Of a stretch of 64,000 bases of DNA, positions 24,580 to 34,818 are shown one piece after another. The DNA lies in assembly GCF_943913955.1 (NCBI RefSeq), contig NZ_CALUAE010000022.1, forward strand, positions 1 to 64,000, read 5' to 3'. Origin of the DNA: Mycolicibacterium bacteremicum (GTDB lineage Bacteria; Actinomycetota; Actinomycetes; Mycobacteriales; Mycobacteriaceae). Below the pieces are notes generated by a model. The model did no database searches. It saw nothing but the letters and a program-made list of their open reading frames with translations, and was not told the origin of the DNA. A program made the position numbers and the translations under genes. Position 1 is the stretch's first letter, and each line of letters opens with the position of its first letter.

Positions 24580-26838
24580 TCAGCTGTGAGGCGCCACCTC
24601 GTCGTCCGGTGGGGGCGGTGCCTCCACCAGCAGGCTCATGCCGTGGTGCGGCGGCATCTCGACGGGGAAGCTGTGCAGGTCGTCCACATGCGCCAGCGCC
24701 TTGCCGCTGAACATGTCGGTCACCGCCGCCTGCGGCGGCAGGAACTCCGACCGGACGGCGCCGGCGATCTCCTCGTTGGCGAAGTTGAGCACCGTGAGCT
24801 GCAGCTGCAGCGGGTCGTCGAGCTGGTGGACCATGACCAGCATGCCGCGGTGGGACACCTCCGGGATGTCGATCTGGCGGCTGGTGGCGATCCCGAAATG
24901 CGTCCGCACCCGCAGGATGGCCTGCAACTGCCGCAGGAAACTGGTCTCGTCGGCCAGCTGCTCCGGGATCGAGCCGTACAGACTGGTGCCGCGCGGCATG
25001 CCCTCGCTGGAGTGGGTGGCCTGCGGGTTGACGCCCATCAGGTCGTGCGCGGCGCGGTGGATCCATCGGGTGTCGCCGCCGCGCAGCAGTTCGCCGATCT
25101 GTTCGGCCGGCAGGGTCAGCATGCCGCACAGGTCCCAGCCCGACAGGGCGAACACCCCCGGCTGCAGAGCGTTGAACATCGCCAGCAGCAGATGGGCGCG
25201 CCGGATCCGGTCGATATCGGTGATGTCGGCCAGATCCTTCACCCCCAGCGTCGCCGCGATCACGGTCGCGGTCGTACAGGCGATGCCGTTGGTGGTGAAC
25301 ACCAGGTTGTAGGGGGCATCGGGTCCGGTCAGCGCCTGGGTCAGGTCGTCACGGATGGTCTGGCCGAGTTGCTCGCCGGTGACGTCGTGACCCTTGTAGG
25401 TGTAGTGGTCGTCGCGGTGCCCGGCCGACCAGTGCACCAGCTCATAGGTCAGCTCGTCGTGGTTCTGCAGCGCGTGCACCAGCGAGGCCGGATCGACGTC
25501 GGTGGCCAGCGTGGTGCGCAGGGTCAGCCGCAGGAACTCGGTGTCGGCGGTGGCCAACGCGTGCTGGTAGGCCGGCCGGTTGATGAAGTCGTAGGACAGA
25601 TCCGATCCGGCGAGGCTGTTGTCGCGGATGTCGTCGATGGTGAGGTTGAGCTCCTGGAAGGTGAACCCGCCGAGCTTGCGCACCATGCTGCCGATGAACT
25701 GGTTGGCCGCCTGCGACAGCGGATGCCCCTCGGACCAGCCGACATCGTCCTCGGCCGACTTCTCCGCCCCCAGGAAGCCGTTGGCGTCGAGGCGCAGTCC
25801 GCCCGAGCCGAGATCGCTGAGCGAATGCAGGGCGTCGCCGATCACCAACCGCATCCCCGCGAAGCTGGGGTCCAGCCAGTTGATCGACGGTTGGCCGTCC
25901 TTGAAGTAGTGCAGGTACACCCAGCGGCGCTCGACGCCGTCGACCCCGACGATCGGGCGGGTGACGCTCCAGTTGGTCTCCTTGATGCCCTCGGCGTAGA
26001 AGATGACCCGCTGCAGCTTGCCGATGATGTAGCCGGCCTTGTCCAGCCAGTCTTCGGTGGCCGAGTCGACGTTCACCGAATCGGCTCCGGCGGGGACGGC
26101 CGGCAGGTGTTCCCAGTCCTGCGGGTCGATCTCGACCATGTGGTAGATGCCCGGATAGTCCGCGTACTTCATCTCGGCGAGCCGGAAGTCCGCACCCTTA
26201 CCGGTGTGGCCGGGCACGATGTCGTCGATGATGGTGCCGCCGTACCAGTTGGCCGTGCCGCACATCTGGCGGAACTCGTCCTCGGTGCCGAAGGCCGGGT
26301 CGATCTGGGTGCTGATGCGGTCGAAGTGCCCGTCCACGCTCGGGGTCTGCTGCCATCCGGAGATGCCGCCGGCCCGTTTCACCGGCCCGGTGTGCACCGC
26401 CTGAATGCCGATCTCCGCGAACGCCTTCCACATCTCCTCATCGGCCATCGCCTTGAGGAACGATTCGTCGGGACGGGTGATCAGCGACAGCGGGTAGGCG
26501 GTGAACCACACCGACGCGGTGTCCACCGCCGAGCGCGGATTCGGGCGGGCGAACGGGTTCTGCCACATCGAGCCCTGGCCGGAGAACTGCTGGCTGATCT
26601 CGTTGGCGTCGGCCAGCATGGACTGTGACAGCAGCCATGACACGTAGGCCGGATTGTCACCGGTCGGCGAGCCGTCCTGCGCGAGCGAGCGCCGCACGAA
26701 CGGGGTGCGCACCCGGGGCCGCGACCGCAGGGTGCGGGGGCGCGCGGGGTGCAAATGCTCGTCGTAGGTGATCTCGGCAGGCTCGTTCACCTGCCCTTCA
26801 GCGGCAGAATCTGCTGGCTCAGCTGCCTGCGATGACAT
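24580..26838 (-). CDS. GH13 family glycosidase/transglycosidase, trehalose synthase-like
   Basis: 752 residues from ATG 26838, which has an excellent GGAGGAGAC ribosome site. The GH13 catalytic motifs are visible: LRLDANGFLG (nucleophile Asp), TFQELNLTIDD (acid/base Glu) and LQNHDELTYE (transition-state His-Asp). The C-terminal beta domain contains FSGKALAHVDDLHSFPVEMPPHHGMSLLVEA. An N-terminal segment of about 60 residues is charged and probably disordered. It is close to proteins annotated as trehalose synthase-like or alpha-amylase in mycobacteria, but no canonical TreS features decide the reaction. Probably cytosolic. Confidence 0.8.
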   Translation of the reverse strand: MSSQAAEPADSAAEGQVNEPAEITYDEHLHPARPRTLRSRPRVRTPFVRRSLAQDGSPTGDNPAYVSWLLSQSMLADANEISQQFSGQGSMWQNPFARPNPRSAVDTASVWFTAYPLSLITRPDESFLKAMADEEMWKAFAEIGIQAVHTGPVKRAGGISGWQQTPSVDGHFDRISTQIDPAFGTEDEFRQMCGTANWYGGTIIDDIVPGHTGKGADFRLAEMKYADYPGIYHMVEIDPQDWEHLPAVPAGADSVNVDSATEDWLDKAGYIIGKLQRVIFYAEGIKETNWSVTRPIVGVDGVERRWVYLHYFKDGQPSINWLDPSFAGMRLVIGDALHSLSDLGSGGLRLDANGFLGAEKSAEDDVGWSEGHPLSQAANQFIGSMVRKLGGFTFQELNLTIDDIRDNSLAGSDLSYDFINRPAYQHALATADTEFLRLTLRTTLATDVDPASLVHALQNHDELTYELVHWSAGHRDDHYTYKGHDVTGEQLGQTIRDDLTQALTGPDAPYNLVFTTNGIACTTATVIAATLGVKDLADITDIDRIRRAHLLLAMFNALQPGVFALSGWDLCGMLTLPAEQIGELLRGGDTRWIHRAAHDLMGVNPQATHSSEGMPRGTSLYGSIPEQLADETSFLRQLQAILRVRTHFGIATSRQIDIPEVSHRGMLVMVHQLDDPLQLQLTVLNFANEEIAGAVRSEFLPPQAAVTDMFSGKALAHVDDLHSFPVEMPPHHGMSLLVEAPPPPDDEVAPHS

Positions 26839-26885
26839 CTGTCTCCTCCCGGGCGCGGACACGCCTCAGTCCAGTATTGCCATGT

Positions 26886-27980
26886 CTACCCGCCGCTGAA
26901 ACGTGCCGCAGGTTGGCGCGGATTGACCGCGTACTGGATGACGCGGTACGGCGTGCCGCCGCGAGGCGTGGTGTTCCATTGACTGACGAACACCCGCAAC
27001 TCGTCGAGGGTGGACGCGGGCGATATGTACCCACCGTAGGGCTGGGCCAACCGGTTGTCGTCGGGAGCGGGCAGTTGCTCGGGGCGCTCGGGCCAGGGCG
27101 CGGCCACGACGACCGTGGTCACCGGCGCCGCATCCAGCCGGGTCGGGTCGTCGGCCACCCGCACCTCCATGTTGCCGGTGTCGGCATTGAAGTACGACAG
27201 CACCGTCTTCCCGTCGATCTGCCGGATGCTGAGCTCGCCCACCCGGTCCGTCCACAGCGGTGTCGGGTCATGACCCCAGCCGAGCGCCGCCGACCACCCC
27301 TGCCACCCGGACCGGTCCGTAAAGTGTTGCGGTGCAACGCGGTACAAGGTGACTGGGGCGGTCCTGTCGAAGCTGTCGGCGACGATGTAGACCCAACCGC
27401 GCTCGGATTCCGCGGTGGGCACCGGATCGTAGTAGCCGCTGATCTGGGACTGCCCCGCACCGGCATGGTCGGCGGGCCGTTCCGACTCCGCGATCGTCGG
27501 CCAGTTCCCCTCGGCGGCATCGGCTTTCACCAGCCGCGACGATGACGGGCGTAATGCCGTCGTCGTCGTCACCAGTAGGTAGTTCTCCCGGTTGATCGAC
27601 ACCACGCCCGCCGGTAGCTGCGAGGCACCCGGCGGGGTCGGATCGGCCAGCAGCGGCGTGTCGACACCGGACACGCCGGTGACGCGCAGGCCGGTGGTGA
27701 TCGAGTCCGGGTCGACGTGCAGCGCCACCGGTGAGTACCACCCGCCGAAGCCGACACCCTGGCCGGCGAAACTGTCACCGCAGACCTGCAACAGTCTGCT
27801 CGGGAACTCCATGAACTCGCACAGGTCGGTGGCGCCGATACCGTAATCCCCGGTGGCGGTACCGGTTCCGGCGACCGGGCCGAGCATCACCACCTGACCG
27901 GGCGCCAGCACCAGATCGGCGTGTGCGGGTGACGCGAGCACCACGGCAGCCGCGAAGGCTGCCGCCGTGCCGCGGATCAC
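26886..27980 (-). CDS. Secreted DUF4185 protein (Rv3707c-like)
   Basis: 364 residues, GTG start overlapping the asd stop (GTGA). Signal peptide MIRGTAAAFAAAVVLASPAHA precedes a beta-propeller-like DUF4185 domain (GDSFAGQGVGFGGWYSPVAL, GWVYIVADSFDRT, SYFNADTGNMEVRVADDP, PYGGYISPASTLDELRVFVSQW). It is co-directional with asd-ask and likely cotranscribed with them, as is Rv3707c. DUF4185 proteins have been linked to arabinofuranosidase-like folds, so cell-wall glycan binding or cleavage is possible, but that is inference. Confidence 0.82.
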   Translation of the reverse strand: MIRGTAAAFAAAVVLASPAHADLVLAPGQVVMLGPVAGTGTATGDYGIGATDLCEFMEFPSRLLQVCGDSFAGQGVGFGGWYSPVALHVDPDSITTGLRVTGVSGVDTPLLADPTPPGASQLPAGVVSINRENYLLVTTTTALRPSSSRLVKADAAEGNWPTIAESERPADHAGAGQSQISGYYDPVPTAESERGWVYIVADSFDRTAPVTLYRVAPQHFTDRSGWQGWSAALGWGHDPTPLWTDRVGELSIRQIDGKTVLSYFNADTGNMEVRVADDPTRLDAAPVTTVVVAAPWPERPEQLPAPDDNRLAQPYGGYISPASTLDELRVFVSQWNTTPRGGTPYRVIQYAVNPRQPAARFSGG

Positions 27981-29011
27981 AACTGGGCGGCCAGCAACTC
28001 GGCGATCTGAATCGTGTTCAACGCCGCGCCCTTACGCAGGTTGTCGCCCGAGACGAACAGCGCGAGGCCGCGGCCGTCGGGGACCCCGTGGTCCTGGCGG
28101 ATGCGACCCACCAACGAGTCATCCACTCCGGCTGCGGCCAACGGCGTCGGCACGTCGACCAGTGCGACGCCCGGCGCGGAGGCCAGCAGTTCGCGGGCCC
28201 GCTCCACCGAGAGCGCCTCGGCGAACTCGGCGTTGATCGACAGCGAGTGCCCGGTGAACACCGGCACACGCACGCAGGTGCCGCTGACGGCGAGCTCGGG
28301 GATGCCGAGGATCTTGCGGCTCTCGTTGCGCAGCTTCTGGTCCTCGTCGGTCTCACCGGATCCGTCGTCGACCAGCGACCCGGCCAGCGGAACGACGTTG
28401 AAGGCAATGGGCGCAACGTATTTCACCGGCGCGGGGAAGTCCACGGCACGGCCGTCGTGCACCAGGCCCTCGACGCCGTCGATCACGGCGCGAGCCTGGG
28501 TGGCCAACTCCTCGACGCCGGCCAGGCCGGTTCCCGAGACCGCCTGGTAGCTGGAGACGATCAGCCGGGTCAGGCCGGCCTCGTCGTGCAGCGGCTTGAG
28601 CACCGGCATCGCGGCCATCGTGGTGCAGTTCGGGTTGGCGATGATGCCCTTGGGGCGTACACCGGCGTCGCGATCGAAGTTGACCTCGCTGACCACCAGC
28701 GGAACGTCGGGGTCCTTGCGCCAGGCCGAGGAGTTGTCCACGACCACCGCACCGGCCGCGGCGAACCGCGGCGCCTGCACGCGCGACATGGTCGCGCCGG
28801 CTGAGAACAGCGCGATGTCCAGCCCGGACGGGTCGGCGGTCTCGGCGTTCTCGACCTCGATCTCCTGGCCGCGGAAGGTCAGCTTCTTGCCCTCCGAGCG
28901 TGGCGAGGCGAAGAACCGCACCGAACTCGCCGGGAAGTTGCGCTCCTCGAGCAGTTTGCGCATCACCTGGCCGACCTGACCGGTCGCGCCGACCACACCG
29001 ATGTTGACCAT
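27977..29011 (-). CDS. asd: Aspartate-semialdehyde dehydrogenase
   Basis: 344 residues. NADP-binding GATGQVGQVM (8-17), the catalytic Cys129 in IANPNCTTMAAMP, and the substrate-binding VSSYQAVSGTG motif are present. Asd reduces aspartyl phosphate to the semialdehyde, the branch point to diaminopimelate/lysine, threonine and methionine. It lies 5 bp downstream of ask and is clearly co-transcribed. Matches Rv3708c. Confidence 0.97.
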   Translation of the reverse strand: MVNIGVVGATGQVGQVMRKLLEERNFPASSVRFFASPRSEGKKLTFRGQEIEVENAETADPSGLDIALFSAGATMSRVQAPRFAAAGAVVVDNSSAWRKDPDVPLVVSEVNFDRDAGVRPKGIIANPNCTTMAAMPVLKPLHDEAGLTRLIVSSYQAVSGTGLAGVEELATQARAVIDGVEGLVHDGRAVDFPAPVKYVAPIAFNVVPLAGSLVDDGSGETDEDQKLRNESRKILGIPELAVSGTCVRVPVFTGHSLSINAEFAEALSVERARELLASAPGVALVDVPTPLAAAGVDDSLVGRIRQDHGVPDGRGLALFVSGDNLRKGAALNTIQIAELLAAQL

Positions 29012-29016
29012 GTTTC

Positions 29017-30282
<1,266 letters not shown>

Positions 30283-30469
30283 TGTGTACCTCTCAACAAG
30301 CCGGGGATGTCCTGACAAGGATAAGGGGTCGGGGCACCCGGTTTTACCCCTCCACCTCAGGTGTTACCGGCGGACGTGGATGAGCGAGGCGCCACGGCGG
30401 CCCACCACTGCCACGCCGGTCGGGCTCGGGGCCGTCATCGTGGTCGCGGGTGCGCCGTTGCCACAACCG

Positions 30470-30507
30470 TTTACCCACCCGAAACACCGGGATGCCGTAC
30501 GCGTAAC
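30470..30507 (+). promoter_or_regulatory. GlnR-type nitrogen box upstream of amt
   Basis: The layout is TTTAC-n6-GAAAC-n6-ATGCC-n6-GTAAC, exactly 5-6-5-6-5-6-5. The actinobacterial GlnR consensus is GTNAC-n6-GAAAC, repeated. The first pair matches at 9 of 10 informative positions; the second pair is weaker. The box ends 61 bp before the amt ATG, suitable for activation under nitrogen limitation. In mycobacteria GlnR controls amt genes. Not verified here. Confidence 0.6.
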
Positions 30508-30568
30508 AGCCGGGGAGGTTACTGCCAGTGGTCGGCCCGTGGGGGCCCACACATCCCAGGAGTTGTCG

Positions 30569-31822
30569 ATGGATACAGGTACTACGGCGTTCATACTTTG
30601 TTGCGTCATCGGTCTGACGCTGATGATTCCCGGCCTCGCCCTTTTCTACGGCGGCATGGTGTCGGTGAAGAGCTCGACGAACATGATGATGATGACGTTC
30701 GGAGCGGTGGCCGTCGTCGGCCTGCTCTGGGTGCTCTTCGGCTTCTCGATGGTGTTCGGCACCTCGATCGGCGGTTTCGTCGGCAACATCACCGAATTCG
30801 CCGGGATGACCGACCTGTTGGAACCGATGACGACGCTCGACGGTCTGCCCATCAGCCTGTTCGCGTTGTTCCAGGCCCTGTTCGCGGCCATCACCGTCGC
30901 GCTGATCTCGGGGGCGGTCGCCGACCGGATGAAGTTCGGCGCCTGGATGATCTTCGCCGCGGTGTGGGCCGTGCTGGTGTACTTCCCGGTGGCGCACTGG
31001 GTCTTCGCGTTCGACGGTGTCGTCACCGAGAACTCGGTGGGCGGCTGGATCGCCAACACGCTGGGTGCCGTCGACTTCGCCGGCGGCACCGCGGTGCACA
31101 TCAACGCCGGCGCTGCCGCCCTGGCGCTGGCCATCGTCCTCGGCAAGTCGGCGATGTTCGGTCAGCTGCGCAAGCCGCACAACGTGCCGTTGACGCTGCT
31201 CGGCGCGGGCATGCTGTGGGCCGGTTGGTACGCCTTCAACGGCGGCTCGGCGCTGGCGGCGGGTAACTCGGCGGCCATCGTGATGGTGACCACCTTCGTG
31301 GCGACCTGCGCGGCGGTGCTGGCGTGGCTGGCCTTCGAGAAGATCAAGACCGGTCACGTGACCGGCGTCGGGGCCGCGTCCGGCGCCATCACCGGGTTGG
31401 TCGCGATCACCCCCGCCTGCGGTGCCGTCACCCCGATCGGCGCCATCTTCGTCGGCGGCATCGCCGGCGCGATCTGCGTGTATGCCGTGGGACTGAAGGA
31501 CAAGTTCGGCTACGACGATTCGCTCGACGTGGTGGGCGTGCACCTTGTCGGTGGTGTCGTCGGCACCCTGCTGATCGGACTGTTCGCCAGCGAGGGCATG
31601 CCCAACGGCGTCAACGGGCTGTTCTACGGCGGCGGTATCGAGTTGCTGTGGAAGCAGGCCGTCGCCGCCGGTGCGGTGATGGCCTACTCGTTCGTGATCG
31701 CCTTCGCGATCGCGTTCGCCATCAAGAAGACGATCGGTATCCGCATCTCGCCCGACGAGGAGGAGAAGGGCATCGACGCGAAGTTCCACCGCGACTCGGC
31801 CTACGAGCTCGAATATGCCTGA
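30569..31822 (+). CDS. amt: Ammonium (and methylammonium) transporter
   Basis: 417 residues from ATG 30569 with AGGAG upstream. Eleven membrane helices are predicted. The conserved Amt elements are LFYGGMVSVKSSTNMMMMTF, FPVAHWVF, FAGGTAVHINAGAAALALAI (pore His H156-type region) and AIKKTIGIRISPDEEEKGID at the C-terminus. Amt/Rh proteins conduct NH3/NH4+ and also methylammonium. It heads a cluster of amide/glutamate-metabolism genes, and a hairpin lies at its 3' end. Divergent from ask over a 286-bp gap that holds the GlnR-like box. Confidence 0.95.
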   Translation: MDTGTTAFILCCVIGLTLMIPGLALFYGGMVSVKSSTNMMMMTFGAVAVVGLLWVLFGFSMVFGTSIGGFVGNITEFAGMTDLLEPMTTLDGLPISLFALFQALFAAITVALISGAVADRMKFGAWMIFAAVWAVLVYFPVAHWVFAFDGVVTENSVGGWIANTLGAVDFAGGTAVHINAGAAALALAIVLGKSAMFGQLRKPHNVPLTLLGAGMLWAGWYAFNGGSALAAGNSAAIVMVTTFVATCAAVLAWLAFEKIKTGHVTGVGAASGAITGLVAITPACGAVTPIGAIFVGGIAGAICVYAVGLKDKFGYDDSLDVVGVHLVGGVVGTLLIGLFASEGMPNGVNGLFYGGGIELLWKQAVAAGAVMAYSFVIAFAIAFAIKKTIGIRISPDEEEKGIDAKFHRDSAYELEYA

Positions 31823-31836
31823 CTGACACGATGACT

Positions 31837-31872
31837 CCCCGGGCCGGCGGCTGCATCCGCCGGTGACCGGGG
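31837..31872 (+). terminator. Strong hairpin 14 bp after amt
   Basis: A stacked stem: outer arms CCCCGG (31837-31842)/CCGGGG (31867-31872) and inner arms CCGGCGG (31844-31850)/CCGCCGG (31857-31863) around the loop CTGCAT, followed by TTTCC. It may terminate or attenuate transcription between amt and the ligase gene. The weak T-run makes the strength uncertain. Confidence 0.5.
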
Positions 31873-31961
31873 TTTCCTCGGCTTGCAGAAGTTTCCTGTC
31901 GTGATACTTTCATTCCTAACAAGAGACGAGTTCGCATCAAGATGACGAAAGTTCTGGTGAC

Positions 31962-33266
31962 ATGACCACCGATCTCGCCACCCTCGCCGAGCAGACCGGC
32001 ACCCGATTCATCCTCGCGCTGTTCGTGGACCTGCGTGGAAAGCCCTGCGCCAAACTCGTTCCCGTCGAGGCGGTGGATCAACTCGCCACCGAGGGAGTCG
32101 GATTCGCCGGCTACGCCGTCGGGGCCATGGGACAGGAACCCAAGGACCCCGACCTGATCGCCATCCCGGACCCGTCCTCGTTCACGCCCATTCCCTTCAT
32201 CAAGGACGGCCTGGCGCTGGTGCACTGCGATCCACACGTCGACGGCATACCGTGGCCGTTCGCCCCGCGGGTCATCCTCAAGAACCTGGTGGCCCAGGCC
32301 GCCGATGCCGGCTTCGAGCCGTGGGTCGGCGCGGAGGTCGAGTACTTCCTGCTGCGCCGCACGCCTGACGGCGGTCTGGTCACTGCCGACGCCGATGACA
32401 CCGCCGCACAACCCTGTTACGACGCGCGCGGTGTCACCCGGATGTATGACCACCTGACCGACATCTCCACGGCGATGAACAGCCTGGGGTGGTCCAACTA
32501 CGCCAACGATCACGAGGACGGCAACGGTCAGTTCGAGCAGAACTTCGCCTTCGCGCAGGCCCTGGTCACCGCCGACCGCGTCGTCACACTGCGCTATCTG
32601 CTGTCGATGATCGCCGCCGAACGCGACATGATCGCCACCTTCATGCCGAAGCCGTTCGGCGACCGCACCGGGTCGGGGCTGCATTTTCACCTGTCGCTCA
32701 CCAGCGGTGGAAACCCGGTGTTCCCGTGCGATACCGATGCCAAGGGTCTGGGCCTGTCCGAGACCGCCTACGGATTCATCGCGGGCATCCTCGACCATGC
32801 GTGCGCGCTGCAGTCGGTCATCGCCCCGACGGTGAACTCGTACAAGCGAACCGGTGCCACCAGCACCGCCTCGGGTGCCTCCTGGGCCCCGCGCAAGCCC
32901 AGCTATGGCGGCAACGACCGCACCCACTACATCCGGGTTCCGGACAACCAGCGCATCGAACTGCGCGGCGGGGACGGCTCGGCCAACCCGTATCTGGCGA
33001 TCGCGGCGGCACTGGGGGCCGGTCTCGACGGCATCAAGCGCAGCCTCGACCCCGGCACGGTCGGGGCGCAGGGCCCGGCAAACCTGCCGCCGACACTGCT
33101 GCACGCGATCGACGAACTCGACGCCGATCCCGTGGTGGCGGGGGTACTCGACGCCGCCGGGGGCGGAGTGGCCAGCTACTTCGCGAACCTCAAACGCGAC
33201 GAGTTCTTCACCTACCACGGCACCGTCACGCCGTGGGAGATCGACTCATACCTGACCGCCTTCTGA
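31962..33266 (+). CDS. Glutamine synthetase-like amide ligase (GmaS/GlnT type)
   Basis: 434 residues. Glutamine-synthetase active-site motifs are visible: GAEVEYFLLRR (E125, E127), NDHEDGNGQFEQNF (E185, E192), SGLHFHLSL (H241, H243), NSYKRTG and RIELRGGDGSANPYLAIAAAL. This length and the short N-terminus fit the GlnA4/GlnT and gamma-glutamylmethylamide synthetase group rather than type I GlnA. The next three genes are the pieces of a glutamate-synthase-like enzyme. The likely reaction is ligation of glutamate to methylamine or another small amine with ATP. Substrate not proven. Confidence 0.82.
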   Translation: MTTDLATLAEQTGTRFILALFVDLRGKPCAKLVPVEAVDQLATEGVGFAGYAVGAMGQEPKDPDLIAIPDPSSFTPIPFIKDGLALVHCDPHVDGIPWPFAPRVILKNLVAQAADAGFEPWVGAEVEYFLLRRTPDGGLVTADADDTAAQPCYDARGVTRMYDHLTDISTAMNSLGWSNYANDHEDGNGQFEQNFAFAQALVTADRVVTLRYLLSMIAAERDMIATFMPKPFGDRTGSGLHFHLSLTSGGNPVFPCDTDAKGLGLSETAYGFIAGILDHACALQSVIAPTVNSYKRTGATSTASGASWAPRKPSYGGNDRTHYIRVPDNQRIELRGGDGSANPYLAIAAALGAGLDGIKRSLDPGTVGAQGPANLPPTLLHAIDELDADPVVAGVLDAAGGGVASYFANLKRDEFFTYHGTVTPWEIDSYLTAF

Positions 33267-33277
33267 AAGGGATCACC

Positions 33278-34147
33278 ATGTGCGGGATCGTGGGTTTGCA
33301 CCTGCGCACTCCGGAGCTCTACCCCCAGTTGGGCCAACTGCTTTCGGAGATGTTGGGCGAAATGGCCGACCGCGGCGCGGATTCGGCCGGGGTTGCGGTG
33401 TACGGGGACCCGGTGTGGTCACCACCGGGGCGGGGATGCGTATCGGTGACCGATCTGGACGTCGTGCCCGATCTGGGGCCCGATGTCGATGTGGTGCAGG
33501 TCGATTCGAGCTATCTACTCTCCGCCGGCACGTCCTCGGAAGATCTGCTGGAGCGGGTCCGCACCGGCTATCCGCAGGCCTTGATCGCCGGTTTCGGCGC
33601 CGACCTCGCCGTACTCAAGGGTGTCGGGCACCCACGGGCGTTGACCGGGGCCTGGGGATTGTCGGCGGCCCAGGGCTGGCAGGGTGTGGGGCATACCCGG
33701 ATGGCCACCGAATCGGCGGTGACCCCCTCGGGCTGCCACCCCTACACCGTGGGTCCGCAACAGTGCCTTGTGCACAACGGTTCCTTTGCCAATCACGCCA
33801 CCATCCGGCGCGACCTGCGCCGGGCCGGTGTGGTGTTCGACAGCGAGAACGACACCGAGGTGGGGGCCCGCTTCGTCGCGGCACAGCTGGCGGCCGGACG
33901 CGATGTCGAGACCGCACTGAAGGAGCTGTGCGCGACCTTCGACGGCTTCTACACGCTGCTGGTCTCCAATCACGATTCGTTCGCGGTGGTGCGCGATGCG
34001 ATTGCCTGCAAGCCCGCGGTCATCGCCGAGACCTCCGACTGGGTGGCGATGGCCAGCGAGTACCGCGCACTGTCCGGACTGCCCGGTGTCGAGGCGGCCA
34101 GGATCTGGGAACCCGAACCGGAGGTGGTGTACGCATGGACACGCTGA
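33278..34147 (+). CDS. Class II glutamine amidotransferase subunit of glutamate-synthase-like enzyme
   Basis: 289 residues with the N-terminal nucleophile Cys2 after Met (MCGIVGLHL), typical GltB-domain 1/GlxB-MgsA-like. HTRMATESAVTPSGCHPYTV and LVHNGSFANHATIRR are the amidotransferase motifs. It would release the amine group from the gamma-glutamyl amide (or glutamine) made by the upstream ligase. Starts 11 bp after the ligase; its end overlaps the GXGXG gene by 13 bp. Confidence 0.85.
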   Translation: MCGIVGLHLRTPELYPQLGQLLSEMLGEMADRGADSAGVAVYGDPVWSPPGRGCVSVTDLDVVPDLGPDVDVVQVDSSYLLSAGTSSEDLLERVRTGYPQALIAGFGADLAVLKGVGHPRALTGAWGLSAAQGWQGVGHTRMATESAVTPSGCHPYTVGPQQCLVHNGSFANHATIRRDLRRAGVVFDSENDTEVGARFVAAQLAAGRDVETALKELCATFDGFYTLLVSNHDSFAVVRDAIACKPAVIAETSDWVAMASEYRALSGLPGVEAARIWEPEPEVVYAWTR

Positions 34148-34818
34148 TCAACTACGACCTGCGCAGCACACCGCTGCGCGAGGTGAATTCGGCACTGCAC
34201 AAACCGGATATCACCGGTGAGTACGTCATCGACCGCCCCGACGGCGCCCACAACGTCGCCGTCGGCCTGAACGCGCCCGTGCGGGTGACCGTCAACGGAC
34301 ACGTCGGCTATTACGCCGCCGGGATGAACCAGCAGGCCGACATCGTCATCGACGGCAACGCCGGCACCGGTGTCGCCGAGAACATGATGAGCGGCACCGT
34401 GCGGGTGACCGGCAATGCGTCCCAATCCGCCGGCGCCACCGCGCATGGCGGCCTGCTCGTCATCGAGGGCGACGCGGCCGCGCGCTGCGGCATCTCGATG
34501 AAAGGTGTGGACATCGTCGTCGGCGGCAGCATCGGCCACATGAGCGCGTTCATGGCCCAGGCCGGGCGACTCGTGGTGCGTGGTGATGCCGGGGAGGCAC
34601 TCGGTGACTCGATCTACGAGGCCCGCATCTACGTCCGGGGTGCGGTGGCCTCCCTCGGCGCGGACTGCATCAAGAAGGACATGCGCCCCGAGCACCACAC
34701 CGAACTTGCCGAATTACTGTCGGCCGCCGGATATTCCGACGATACGTCGGAGTACAGCCGGTACGGCTCGGCACGCAACCTCTACCACTTCCACGTCGAC
34801 AATGCGAGTGCCTACTGA
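34135..34818 (+). CDS. GXGXG-domain subunit of glutamate-synthase-like enzyme
   Basis: 227 residues of right-handed beta-helix. Gly-rich repeats NGHVGYYAAGMNQQADIVIDGNAGTG, MSGTVRVTGNAS, GGLLVIEGDAAARCGISMKG and GRLVVRGDAGEALGDSIYEA are those of the GltB C-terminal GXGXG domain (GlxC/MgsB type), which serves as a structural spacer. It overlaps the preceding gene and shares a base with the next, so all three are translated together. Confidence 0.85.
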   Translation: MDTLINYDLRSTPLREVNSALHKPDITGEYVIDRPDGAHNVAVGLNAPVRVTVNGHVGYYAAGMNQQADIVIDGNAGTGVAENMMSGTVRVTGNASQSAGATAHGGLLVIEGDAAARCGISMKGVDIVVGGSIGHMSAFMAQAGRLVVRGDAGEALGDSIYEARIYVRGAVASLGADCIKKDMRPEHHTELAELLSAAGYSDDTSEYSRYGSARNLYHFHVDNASAY

